Source of the DNA: UBA6059 sp040222235
GTDB lineage: Bacteria; Bacteroidota; Bacteroidia; Cytophagales; Cyclobacteriaceae
Assembly (NCBI GenBank): GCA_040222235.1
Contig: JAVKDO010000037.1
Coordinates: 56,611 to 120,610, forward strand
Length of the DNA stretch: 64,000 nt
Direction of reading: 5' to 3'
Shown: piece by piece, positions 9,084 to 18,813 of the stretch
Numbering within the stretch: the first letter of the stretch is position 1
Layout: every line of letters starts with the position of its first letter
The notes under the pieces: generated by a model
The model's database searches: none
Told to the model about the DNA's origin: nothing
The model's input: the letters and a program-made list of their open reading frames with translations, nothing else
Position numbers and translations under genes: made by a program

Positions 9084-12000
9084 ATGAAACGATTTTTAGG
9101 TCTGCTCTTTTTCCTCTTTAGCTTCCATATTTCCCTCTTTGGCCAAGTCAATGTGCAGGATTCGCTGGCCCTGGTCGCCCTCTACGAAAGTACAGATGGA
9201 GACAACTGGACAAATAATGATAATTGGTTGACAGGGACTGTGGAGAGCTGGTATGGGGTGACAGTTGTTGGAGGAAGAGTACTTAGATTGGTGATTCACG
9301 GAAATGGTTTACGTGGTTCGCTCCCGAGTCAAATCGGAGATTTGACCGCCATTGAGACTTTAATTTTAAATACAAACGCACTGTCCGGTTCGATTCCTGA
9401 AGCGATTGGCAACCTAAGTAATCTTGAGGGTTTAAGCTTATCGCTTACCTTATTGACTGGCCGTATTCCACATAGTATTGGAGATTTATCCAAGCTCAAG
9501 GTTTTGAGTCTGAGCAACAATAATTTTCTAGGTGGTACCATTCCAGATGAGCTATATGGTCTGTTGAATTTGGAATATCTATACTTAAATAATAATAATT
9601 TGATTGGAGAGGTGTCAGCTGACTTGACAAATCTGAATCGTGCTATAGAGATTCACTTAAACGACAACTATTTATGTGAGCCCTCGACAATAGAGTTTAA
9701 CAATTTCACGAACGGTATAAATTACTATGGCGGGGTTGTTAAGTGTGACTTGTTAACTGTTCCGCCGCAAGACTCAATTGCTTTGGTTAAGCTTTATATG
9801 AGTACTGATGGCGAAAGCTGGACCAACAATACCAACTGGCTAACAGGTGATGTGGATACGTGGTTTGGTGTGACTGTTGAAAATGGCCGGGTTACTGGTA
9901 TCCAACTTCAGGACGAAGTTGAAGAGTATACATGCTGTCGAGGTAACAACCTGATAGGAGTGATTCCTTCTGCAATAGGCAACTTAAGTGAACTGAGATT
10001 TTTACGCCTTGCATATAATGAGCTGAGCAACCCATTGCCAGTTGAACTAAGTATGTTAGCGAAGCTTGAAGAACTATCATTAAGCGATAATCAGTTCGAA
10101 GAAAATATCCCAAGTTTTTTCGGAACCCTCGAAAACCTTCAAATATTACACCTGTCTAGCAACCTATTTTCAGGGGAAATCCCTAAAGAATTAGGTCAAC
10201 TTTCATCTTTGAAAGAGCTTCATATTACAGATAATTTACTAACTGGTGAATTACCTATTGAATTAGGCGACCTGGGAAACTTAGAAGAGTTTTTTGTAAG
10301 GGGTAATCTACTATCTGGCGAGCTTCCCAAGGAATTGGGAGATATGACTAGTTTACAACGTCTTGAATTGAATGACAATGAATTCAAAGGCGAACTTCCC
10401 ATCGAACTGGGCAATATGTCCAGCTTAAGAGAAATGAGATTGGATGAGAACGACTTTGTTGGAGTAATACCACTGTCGCTTACCAACCTGAATAGCCTGG
10501 GTTTGGAACAGTGGGGGTGGGCGTTGGATTATTCATCAACGTTATTATGCGAATCTGATGACCCCACATGGGAGCAATGGAAAAATGGAAGAACTATAGT
10601 TGGTACTGGGTCGACCTGTTCGGTAACCGATTTCTTCAGCTACTCAATTTTAGGTTTTAATGAGTTACCGTTCATTGATAGAAACAATCATATCATCAGG
10701 CTTAATTTGCCAGATGTCGATCTAAATGATTTAGTTGCTATTTTCGAAGTGTCATCTGAAGTGACTGTATCCGTCGACGGAATAGCACAATCGAGTGGAA
10801 TCACAGCCAATGATTTCACCAATCCAGTGACTTACACAATTAGCAATGAGGTTGGTTCTGAAACTCAAGAATGGCAGATATTAATTACTAGCGAATCATT
10901 AGTTGGAGGTGTTGTTGAATCCGAGTTTAATGCACTAACGGCATTTTATAATTCGACAAATGGCGACAATTGGGATAATAACTTCAATTGGTTGAGTAAT
11001 AAACCAGTTGAGGATTGGTTCGGCGTGAATGTTGAAAACAACCGTGTTGTTAAAATTAAGCTTGCTTCCAATATAGAGTTTAATTGCTGCAGAGGAAATA
11101 ATCTAACGGGCACACTTCCAGATGAGATTGGATATTTATTAGGTCTAAAAAATCTAGACCTTGAAAGAAACGACATCACGGGTGATATACCTAATACGAT
11201 AGGTAAGTTGCTTAGTCTTCAGGTGCTAAACATGCCACAGAATCAATTTTCTGGTTCTATTCCAGAAGAGATGACTGAATTAGTCAATCTCGAGTTCTTA
11301 CAACTAATGGAGAACGAACTCATAGGTAGTATTCCAGCTGGATTGTTCAAAATGCCTAGCCTTGAGTATCTGAACTTAGGGTATAACGATTTATCTGGAA
11401 CTGTTCCATCTGACATTGATTTCAATCCAGTACTTGATGGATTGGCAATACAGGGCAACAACATCACAGGCATTATTCCTAGTACTATTGGAAATCTTAC
11501 CAACTTAAGTACTTTATATCTGCATGATAATCAGCTCAGCGGGACTATTCCTGTTGAACTTGGTAACCTTACCAGAATCAGTGACTTAGGATTAAGAAAT
11601 AATCAGCTTTCCGGTTCTCTGCCTGAAGAACTTGGTAACCTTACAAATATCTATGAGATGTTCTTAGACAATAATCCTCTGTCAGGTTCAATCCCGCTAA
11701 GTTTTATCCAGATGCGTAGGTTAGGGGGGGTCGATTGGGCTACTTTTAATTATTCCAACACCGATATATGTGAACCTCAAGACCAAGCCTACCAAGATTG
11801 GAAAGAGGGGAGGAATATAATTAGTAGTGGCCTCATTTGTGAAGTCGAAGAATATTCCCTCTACACCGACTCCCTCGCTCTGGTCGCCCTCTATGAAAGC
11901 ACTGATGGGGATAATTGGATTAATAATGACAACTGGCTAACTGGAGATGTAGATACATGGTTTGGGGTTGTAGTTAGTAATGACCGAGTCATCGAATTGG

Positions 12001-15000
12001 ACTTAGATTACAACCTGCTAAATGGTGAAATACCAGAACCGCTAGGGCAATTATCAGAATTGCAGGAGCTTTCTATGAGTAGCAATCAGCTTTCAGGGGG
12101 TCTGCCTGAATCTATAGGTTCTTTATCCAAATTGAAGCTTCTTAGTTTAAGTAGAAATAGTTTGAGTGGCTTCTTACTGGATACACTTGGCAACCTGATT
12201 AGGCTGGAATCAATGTATTTGAATAGTAATGATTTTGAAGGCAGCATTCCTTCTCGATTTAGCATGTTACAACAATTGTCTTCTTTAAATCTCACCGATA
12301 ACGAACTTTCAGGATATTTTCCTGAGGCTTTATTTGAATTGATTGGGCTAGAATTCCTAGGCATTGGAACAAATGATTTTATAGGAGATATTCCATTCTC
12401 TATTTCAAAACTCATAAATCTCAAGACTCTTTTCCTTGACAATAACGGTTTTGATGGAGTCATTCCAGCATATTTAGGTCAGTTGAGGAATCTTGAAAGG
12501 TTAGATTTAGGTCAAAACCAGTTTTATGGAAATGTACCTGATGAATTAGGGCAATTGACCAACTTAAAATATTTAGAGCTTGACAATAATGCGCTTTTTG
12601 GCCCAATACCATTAAGTTTTGTCAGACTGGAGAATTTGGCACTCAATTCCACCACAAATCAATTTCATTACTTTAACACGAACTTGTGCACTCCGATTGA
12701 TGACGCTTACGCACATTGGAGTGATAGCAGAACCATCTTTGGTACTGACATATTTTGCGAGCCTAATCATAATTCATATATCGATTCAATCGCATTAGTA
12801 ACTCTTTATGAGGACATGGTAGGCTATGGATGGAACAGTGATGAGAACTGGTTGGTAGGTTCACTCGATTCCTGGCATGGTGTAACTCTAAGGGCTGATG
12901 GGAGAGTTGTGGGATTGGAATTAGATAACAATAACTTAAGTGGCCGATTTCCTTTGGAAATCGGATTTTTAACAGCGGTTGAAAAAATATCATTGAAAAA
13001 GAATAGAATTCGGGGTGGGTTATCTGAAAGTTTCAAAGAACTCATAAACCTGATTAAATTGGATTTGAGTGAGAATCAATTAGAAAGCGAGGTTCCAGAA
13101 ATTTTTAATGAGCTTTCAAACCTTGATTTTTTAGACTTGGAGTCTAATAGATTTGAAGGTGCAATTCTAAATCAAATGACTGAACTTCCGGAGCTAAGAC
13201 ATTTGAATGTTGGTTTTAACAATTTGAAAGAGGGAGTACCTGAAGAGTTAAGTATCCTGACCAATCTAAATTTTCTAGGACTAAATGACAATGAATTTTA
13301 TGGAATGCTACCAGAGTCATTTATAGAACTACTTGAGCTGGACACATTATTAATAGCAAATAACCGTGCACTTTGTGAACCTGCTACAAATGGATATTTT
13401 GAATGGGTAGACGAGCTAACAATCTATGAAAATAATTATACATGTGCTTTGGAGCAAGAACTGGAGTCTGACTCCCTAGCTCTAGTATATTTTTATGAGA
13501 ATACAGGCGGGGATAATTGGAAGTATAATACAAACTGGCTTACTGGCAATATAGATACTTGGTATGGGGTCACACTAAATGGCGACTGGCGTGTCTCTGA
13601 GCTGTCTCTTCCAGATAATGAATTGTCTGGAGAACTTCCGTCTGAAATGCCGAACTTATCGGAATTAGAGCGACTTGATTTGAGTGCAAACAATTTATCA
13701 GGATCAATACCATCGACAATTGGTCAATTCGAAAAATTGGAAGTCCTAGTTTTAGCAAATAACTATGATTTATCAGGTTCAGTGCCATTGTCACTTATGA
13801 CAATTGAAAATTTGGGACTTTCTGAGGTCAGGGGCGCATTTAGTTTTCGGAACACCAACGTATGTGAACCGAACAACAAACTGTTTGAGAATTGGGTGGA
13901 AGATCGGAATGTATATGGCTCTGGTTTGGTCTGCGAGATTAACGGTAACCTGACTTCTGATTCTTTAGCTCTTGTGAAATTCTATTTTGACAACTTCGGT
14001 GATGATTGGCTTAATAACACAGGTTGGTTGAACGCTCCAGTTGGACAATGGTATGGTATTAAAATACTCGATAATCGTGTCAGTGAGCTCGATCTTGGTA
14101 ATAATGGATTGAAGGGCGATCTAAGCATTAGTCTAGCGGATCTGGTAGCATTACGGAAAATAGACCTTAGTAACAACCAGCTAACAGGTTCAATACCTTC
14201 CGAGCTTGACCAACTAGAGAATGTCACCTATTTCAATTTGAGCAGCAACAGTATTGAAGCCATTCCAGAGAAAATTGACGGAATGATCAGCCTTGAATTT
14301 TTATGGCTGAGTAGAAATTCTATTCAAGTAATTCCTTCAAGTGTAGGTAACCTACCATATTTAAGAAGTTTTTGGATTACGTCGAACAAGCTATCGACAG
14401 TGCCTATAGAACTTCAGAAGTTGAGGGATAATGCTCAGATCCTCCTTGGGTACAATTTATTAAATGGACTACCAACATTTGATAAAAACACTAAACTTAA
14501 CCTTAATGTCGAAAATAATTATCTGACGTTTGAAGATTTGGAACCTAATCTTCATTTGTTCTCAAACCAATATAGTTATTGGCCCCAAGCGAGGTTTGGA
14601 GAAGAGCTTTATATTGACACCATTCGACTTGGTCAGAGAATTACACTTGATCTAGGTACAATTGGTGGTTCAGCGAATAACTACCAATGGAAGAAAAATG
14701 GGAGCCTCCTAGAGGGAGCAAATAATCCCGTACTGACAATTGAAAGTTTTACAATAGAAGATGAAGCTGTATACTGGCTGGATGTAACAAGCGATCTTGT
14801 TCCTGATGCTACCATCCAGAGCGAATGGATTACGCTGCTAAAGAAGAAAAGCGGAGAAAACAGTGTGCTAGAATTTGAGTTGGATGGACAACTTGCACCT
14901 ACTACTATATATGGGGAAGAACGAGAGGTTTTGATAAAATACGGCTGTTCTCGTAGCTATGATCTCATTCCAACGTTTGTGCTCTCGGATGGTGCTAAAG

Positions 15001-18000
15001 CTTTCTACAATGATGCTAGGGTATATTCTGAGTATACAGAATTAGATTTTTCTTCGCCGATAACAATTGAAGTCGAAGCAGAGAATGGAGATCGGAAGGA
15101 GTGGCTGATCATGCTAGATCAACCTAATTTTGATTTATTGGAGCTAGCAATAGAGAATAATACTAGCTGTGATTCAGAAGCCAACGGTTCAGTATTGATC
15201 ACCAATTTTCAAGAGTTTGCAGGCTTTGAATTCACATGGGCAAAAAATAGAATTTTGGTTGGAAACAATGAATCAGTTGAAGGCTTGAGTTCTGGCACAT
15301 ACTCATTGCATGTACTGGATCCAATTACTGGATGTGATCATTATCGTGAATTCGAGATAGATATTGAAGAGGGAGAACTTGATGTTTTCTCCACGATCCA
15401 ACATCTGTCATCGTGCAATACCTCGAGCGGCTCAATCTCTTTGGACAGCATCAGGCTAGATTCGGATCAGATTGTCCTACTACCCAATAATAGATTTAGT
15501 CTAGAATGGAGTACGACTGGCATCAGCCGTGTATTAGAAGTGACCTCCGAAGGGGACTACACTGTAGAAGTGACAGACAATGAAACAGGTTGCAGCTATA
15601 CCAGGAGTTTTGAAGTCCTAACTAAAGACTTGGAAGGCGCATTGTCGTTGAGAGAGAAAAGAGATAATACAAGTTGTGAAGTACCCAATGGGTATCTTAA
15701 TATAAGCGCGAATATCAGCAGCAGTCAAGGAATTGAATATGCATGGTATAAAGGAAGCACCGCTAGTGGGACGATTATTGAGCGAACAAAGAGTATCGAC
15801 AGTCTTGAAGCGGGCAGCTACACCGTGAGGGTTACCGACACTGATACAGATTGCTCTACTAGCCTCACGGCGACTATTGCAGAGAGTCAACCCACCCTTG
15901 ACATCAATCTCAACTCTACCGCTAACAATAGCTGTACATCACCCGCTGGGAGTGTTGAACTAGCCGCAATTGCCGTCAACGGAGAAGAGCTAACCTCGAC
16001 CTTAGGATATCGAATAGAATGGTCACAAACAGAAGGTTTTGAAGAAGTACTGGCACAAACTAGGGAAGTCAACGGACTAGCCTCAGGCACCTACTACGCA
16101 CGTCTAATTGGAGTCACCACCGAGTGCATAAGCCCAGTGAGATCAGTGACTGTGGTAGACGATCAGTCATCGGTATCATTCGAAGTGAGTACAATACCCA
16201 ATAGCCGCTGTGATGAACTAGGTAATGGTAGTGCAACGCTTACGGCCTTAACCACTAACCATGAAATCCAATGGTATCAGGGGGAGGTGTTGATACAAGT
16301 TCAGACATCAGCAACGATTAGCACACTTGAAAGTGGCGACTATCAGGTGGTGGTCACAGACAAGACAACAGGCTGTGAAGCGACCAAGACCTTTGAAATA
16401 GGATCAGCGACTCCTCAGATCACCGTAGAGGTAGCGACCAATAAGAATACAAGCTGTGGCGACCCGGACGGTTCAACAGAGATTACTGAGATCTCAGTAA
16501 ATGGAGTGAGTACTTCTGACATGGAAGCCTTCAGTATCGAGTGGTGGGTGGCCGATGAAGAGGCAAGGCTTATTCAAGGCAAGTCAGCGCAGCTGGACAA
16601 GATCACAGGTGGAGACTACTTTGTTCAGGTAACACTGGACTCGATCGGATGTCAGTCTGTTCCATTGAGGATCATTGTCGAAGAAGACATTCAAACATTT
16701 GCGGTAGCCCTACTAAAATCGAGACCTGACCTGCCAGGAGCCCAAGGGACAGGCCTACTCAAGGTAGGTATTGAATACACTCCTAATGACGTACAGATAA
16801 CCTGGTATGAAGGAGCTGCTGCAACAGGCTTCATCATAGGTGAAGATCAAACCCTTGAGAACATCAACGCAGGTGACTATACTGTAAAAGTGACCGATAG
16901 CTCAACAGGCTGTGAGGTCATCGCAACGTATGATGTTGGCGTAGATGAGCGCAGCACTCAGACGATCAACTTCGACTTACCAGAAATCATCAATATCGCT
17001 GAACTACCGCTGACGCTAAGTGCTACCTCAGACCAAGGTTTACCTGTAAGTTTCACGATAGTGGAAGGTGAAGGAGAAATACAGCAAAGCACACTAACCA
17101 CCACTGCGGACGGCTTTATCATGATTAAGGCCTATAATGAAGGTACCACAGCTATAGCCTATGCGGAATCAGTCAGAACCATCAGATTGGTGAGTGACTT
17201 CTACCTGAGAGGAACAGTCACGGGCGCTGCAGATGGCTCGGCGGTAAGCGGTGAGGTGGTAGTGTTTACATTGGATGGAGAGGTGTTTGCACAAAATAGC
17301 TTCATCGATGGTAACTACTTCATCGATGGCCTAACAGAAGGCAAATACAGGCTGCTACTAGAGGTCACAGGTGAGCACAATGCTGTCGCCTTCGATACAT
17401 ACTACAACGGACAGTTGTTGTGGAATAGAGCTACCATCCTCACGATCAATGACAATACAGAGGTCAACGTCGAGCTCATCCCAAAGACGACAAGTACAAT
17501 GACCGGTCAGGGCTCGATCACTGGACGAATAGTGAGATCTGATGGAGGTTCGCGTATCGCAGTAGGCCGGACCCTTGATGGAACACCCTTAGCGGATGTG
17601 GACATCTATCTGTACGCCAAGAGCACCAATGAAGTGGTAGCCCAGGCAGTAACGGATGAAGATGGGATATTTCTCTTCGAGAATGTACCTAGCGGCGAAT
17701 ACTACTTCAGGATAGATGCGGTAGGCTTTGACATAGCAGACCTAGGTGCAGATATCGGCTATGACGAATCTCAAGGTATCTTGGAAGTAAGTGCGCAGGT
17801 CGGATCTGATGGACTGACGGTAGAATACGCAGTGGTATCAGGTGTAGAAGAGAATCTCCTCCAAGAGATTAGCATCTACCCCAATCCAGCCCAAAATATC
17901 TTGCATGTAGAGGATGCTCAAAACAGGATCAAGACAATCCAACTCATGAACCTTACAGGTCAGCTGACACGTACCTTCGAAGCTGATCTCAGCGGTCAAT

Positions 18001-18095
18001 ATGACATCAGCAAGTTGAGCAATGGAATGTACTTAATTCGGATCGAGCTAGAGGATCAACAGTTTGTGCATATCAAAGTAGTGATTAGACACTAG
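9084..18095 (+). CDS. Giant multi-module LRR surface protein with type IX secretion tail (about 3,003 aa)
   Basis: I choose ATG 9084 because it opens directly into a signal peptide (MKRFLGLLFFLFSFHISLFGQ); ATG 9051 is a good alternative. Seven modules follow, each beginning with a 'DSLALVxLYxSTxGDNWxxNxNWLTG' head (nt 9159, 9771, 10923, 11868, 12783, 13470, 13959). Each then carries plant-type LRRs (LxLxxNxLSGxIPxxIGxL); several modules close with a Cys-containing cap (LCEP). One beta domain resembling DUF5018 interrupts at about 10650-10900 and another comes at about 14870-15120. Then follow an Ig-like unit (about 14560-14850), about seven 80-90-residue SprB-like repeats (about 15130-16950), two carboxypeptidase-regulatory-like beta domains (17200-17850) and a type IX sorting domain (ISIYPNPAQNILHVED). 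It is probably exported and anchored by PorU/PorV at 55.5-61.7 kb. Adhesion or prey/polymer binding is inferred from the architecture only. Base composition changes sharply inside the gene. Confidence 0.9.
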   Translation: MKRFLGLLFFLFSFHISLFGQVNVQDSLALVALYESTDGDNWTNNDNWLTGTVESWYGVTVVGGRVLRLVIHGNGLRGSLPSQIGDLTAIETLILNTNALSGSIPEAIGNLSNLEGLSLSLTLLTGRIPHSIGDLSKLKVLSLSNNNFLGGTIPDELYGLLNLEYLYLNNNNLIGEVSADLTNLNRAIEIHLNDNYLCEPSTIEFNNFTNGINYYGGVVKCDLLTVPPQDSIALVKLYMSTDGESWTNNTNWLTGDVDTWFGVTVENGRVTGIQLQDEVEEYTCCRGNNLIGVIPSAIGNLSELRFLRLAYNELSNPLPVELSMLAKLEELSLSDNQFEENIPSFFGTLENLQILHLSSNLFSGEIPKELGQLSSLKELHITDNLLTGELPIELGDLGNLEEFFVRGNLLSGELPKELGDMTSLQRLELNDNEFKGELPIELGNMSSLREMRLDENDFVGVIPLSLTNLNSLGLEQWGWALDYSSTLLCESDDPTWEQWKNGRTIVGTGSTCSVTDFFSYSILGFNELPFIDRNNHIIRLNLPDVDLNDLVAIFEVSSEVTVSVDGIAQSSGITANDFTNPVTYTISNEVGSETQEWQILITSESLVGGVVESEFNALTAFYNSTNGDNWDNNFNWLSNKPVEDWFGVNVENNRVVKIKLASNIEFNCCRGNNLTGTLPDEIGYLLGLKNLDLERNDITGDIPNTIGKLLSLQVLNMPQNQFSGSIPEEMTELVNLEFLQLMENELIGSIPAGLFKMPSLEYLNLGYNDLSGTVPSDIDFNPVLDGLAIQGNNITGIIPSTIGNLTNLSTLYLHDNQLSGTIPVELGNLTRISDLGLRNNQLSGSLPEELGNLTNIYEMFLDNNPLSGSIPLSFIQMRRLGGVDWATFNYSNTDICEPQDQAYQDWKEGRNIISSGLICEVEEYSLYTDSLALVALYESTDGDNWINNDNWLTGDVDTWFGVVVSNDRVIELDLDYNLLNGEIPEPLGQLSELQELSMSSNQLSGGLPESIGSLSKLKLLSLSRNSLSGFLLDTLGNLIRLESMYLNSNDFEGSIPSRFSMLQQLSSLNLTDNELSGYFPEALFELIGLEFLGIGTNDFIGDIPFSISKLINLKTLFLDNNGFDGVIPAYLGQLRNLERLDLGQNQFYGNVPDELGQLTNLKYLELDNNALFGPIPLSFVRLENLALNSTTNQFHYFNTNLCTPIDDAYAHWSDSRTIFGTDIFCEPNHNSYIDSIALVTLYEDMVGYGWNSDENWLVGSLDSWHGVTLRADGRVVGLELDNNNLSGRFPLEIGFLTAVEKISLKKNRIRGGLSESFKELINLIKLDLSENQLESEVPEIFNELSNLDFLDLESNRFEGAILNQMTELPELRHLNVGFNNLKEGVPEELSILTNLNFLGLNDNEFYGMLPESFIELLELDTLLIANNRALCEPATNGYFEWVDELTIYENNYTCALEQELESDSLALVYFYENTGGDNWKYNTNWLTGNIDTWYGVTLNGDWRVSELSLPDNELSGELPSEMPNLSELERLDLSANNLSGSIPSTIGQFEKLEVLVLANNYDLSGSVPLSLMTIENLGLSEVRGAFSFRNTNVCEPNNKLFENWVEDRNVYGSGLVCEINGNLTSDSLALVKFYFDNFGDDWLNNTGWLNAPVGQWYGIKILDNRVSELDLGNNGLKGDLSISLADLVALRKIDLSNNQLTGSIPSELDQLENVTYFNLSSNSIEAIPEKIDGMISLEFLWLSRNSIQVIPSSVGNLPYLRSFWITSNKLSTVPIELQKLRDNAQILLGYNLLNGLPTFDKNTKLNLNVENNYLTFEDLEPNLHLFSNQYSYWPQARFGEELYIDTIRLGQRITLDLGTIGGSANNYQWKKNGSLLEGANNPVLTIESFTIEDEAVYWLDVTSDLVPDATIQSEWITLLKKKSGENSVLEFELDGQLAPTTIYGEEREVLIKYGCSRSYDLIPTFVLSDGAKAFYNDARVYSEYTELDFSSPITIEVEAENGDRKEWLIMLDQPNFDLLELAIENNTSCDSEANGSVLITNFQEFAGFEFTWAKNRILVGNNESVEGLSSGTYSLHVLDPITGCDHYREFEIDIEEGELDVFSTIQHLSSCNTSSGSISLDSIRLDSDQIVLLPNNRFSLEWSTTGISRVLEVTSEGDYTVEVTDNETGCSYTRSFEVLTKDLEGALSLREKRDNTSCEVPNGYLNISANISSSQGIEYAWYKGSTASGTIIERTKSIDSLEAGSYTVRVTDTDTDCSTSLTATIAESQPTLDINLNSTANNSCTSPAGSVELAAIAVNGEELTSTLGYRIEWSQTEGFEEVLAQTREVNGLASGTYYARLIGVTTECISPVRSVTVVDDQSSVSFEVSTIPNSRCDELGNGSATLTALTTNHEIQWYQGEVLIQVQTSATISTLESGDYQVVVTDKTTGCEATKTFEIGSATPQITVEVATNKNTSCGDPDGSTEITEISVNGVSTSDMEAFSIEWWVADEEARLIQGKSAQLDKITGGDYFVQVTLDSIGCQSVPLRIIVEEDIQTFAVALLKSRPDLPGAQGTGLLKVGIEYTPNDVQITWYEGAAATGFIIGEDQTLENINAGDYTVKVTDSSTGCEVIATYDVGVDERSTQTINFDLPEIINIAELPLTLSATSDQGLPVSFTIVEGEGEIQQSTLTTTADGFIMIKAYNEGTTAIAYAESVRTIRLVSDFYLRGTVTGAADGSAVSGEVVVFTLDGEVFAQNSFIDGNYFIDGLTEGKYRLLLEVTGEHNAVAFDTYYNGQLLWNRATILTINDNTEVNVELIPKTTSTMTGQGSITGRIVRSDGGSRIAVGRTLDGTPLADVDIYLYAKSTNEVVAQAVTDEDGIFLFENVPSGEYYFRIDAVGFDIADLGADIGYDESQGILEVSAQVGSDGLTVEYAVVSGVEENLLQEISIYPNPAQNILHVEDAQNRIKTIQLMNLTGQLTRTFEADLSGQYDISKLSNGMYLIRIELEDQQFVHIKVVIRH

Positions 18096-18146
18096 TGACA
18101 GCTGGCAGGATTGGAGGTATGCTTTGGAAATAGTCTCTTCCTACTA

Positions 18147-18740
18147 CTATTGATACGGAGACTCAAACACTTCCGATAAGGCAAGAGAAAAGTCCGGTAG
18201 TACAATGGAGTTGAGTGTTTGATCTCGGGTAAGTTTTTCGCGTAGCGTGTAGGCTTCACCAACTAGCTCAAAGCAGTCGATGACGGCTTCTCCTGGGTAT
18301 ACGATCCAGTATTCCTTCACACCATTCTCTTGGTAGAGTTTGTATTTGGTATTGAGATCCATTGTGGAAGAAGAAGGCGATAGTATCTCAACTATAAGAT
18401 CTGGGGCACCCTTACAGCCGCGCTGATCTATCTTTTGCACATCACACACGACGCATAGATCAGGCTGCACGACAGTTGTTATCTCCTCTTTAGCCGACTT
18501 ATTTAGCCTTACATCAAATGGAGCAGCGAATACCTTGCATTGATGCTGTCTTAAGTAGCCGTATAAATGATATTGCAATACACCTGATACACGTTGATGG
18601 TCGCTACTAGGAGCAGGAGACATCTTATGTACCTTTCCCCTTATCAGTTCCACGCGCTCATCAAACCACCAAGTCAGATAATCGGCATAGGTGTACCTTT
18701 TACTTATATCAAGTTGGTCGAAAGAGAGGACTTCAGCCAT
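18147..18740 (-). CDS. Uma2 family (DUF820) putative PD-(D/E)XK endonuclease, canonical copy
   Basis: The 197-residue protein has the textbook family motifs: TYADYLTWW near the start, ELIRGKV, VQPDLCVVCD (P93-D94), PDLIVEILSPSSS (E118) and KYKLYQENGVKEYWIVYP. These form the PD-(D/E)XK-like active-site pattern. The biological role of the family is not known, although it is abundant in cyanobacteria and Bacteroidota. It is 51 nt from the convergent end of the giant LRR gene and is a different subtype from the copy at 758. The start is supported by the usual N-terminal length. Confidence 0.9.
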   Translation of the reverse strand: MAEVLSFDQLDISKRYTYADYLTWWFDERVELIRGKVHKMSPAPSSDHQRVSGVLQYHLYGYLRQHQCKVFAAPFDVRLNKSAKEEITTVVQPDLCVVCDVQKIDQRGCKGAPDLIVEILSPSSSTMDLNTKYKLYQENGVKEYWIVYPGEAVIDCFELVGEAYTLREKLTRDQTLNSIVLPDFSLALSEVFESPYQ

Positions 18741-18813
18741 GAATTAAAGTTACGCATAATGGGGATTTACTCACAACAGTTCTCAGAATTTGACTCAGAT
18801 ACAGGTTGAGCAA

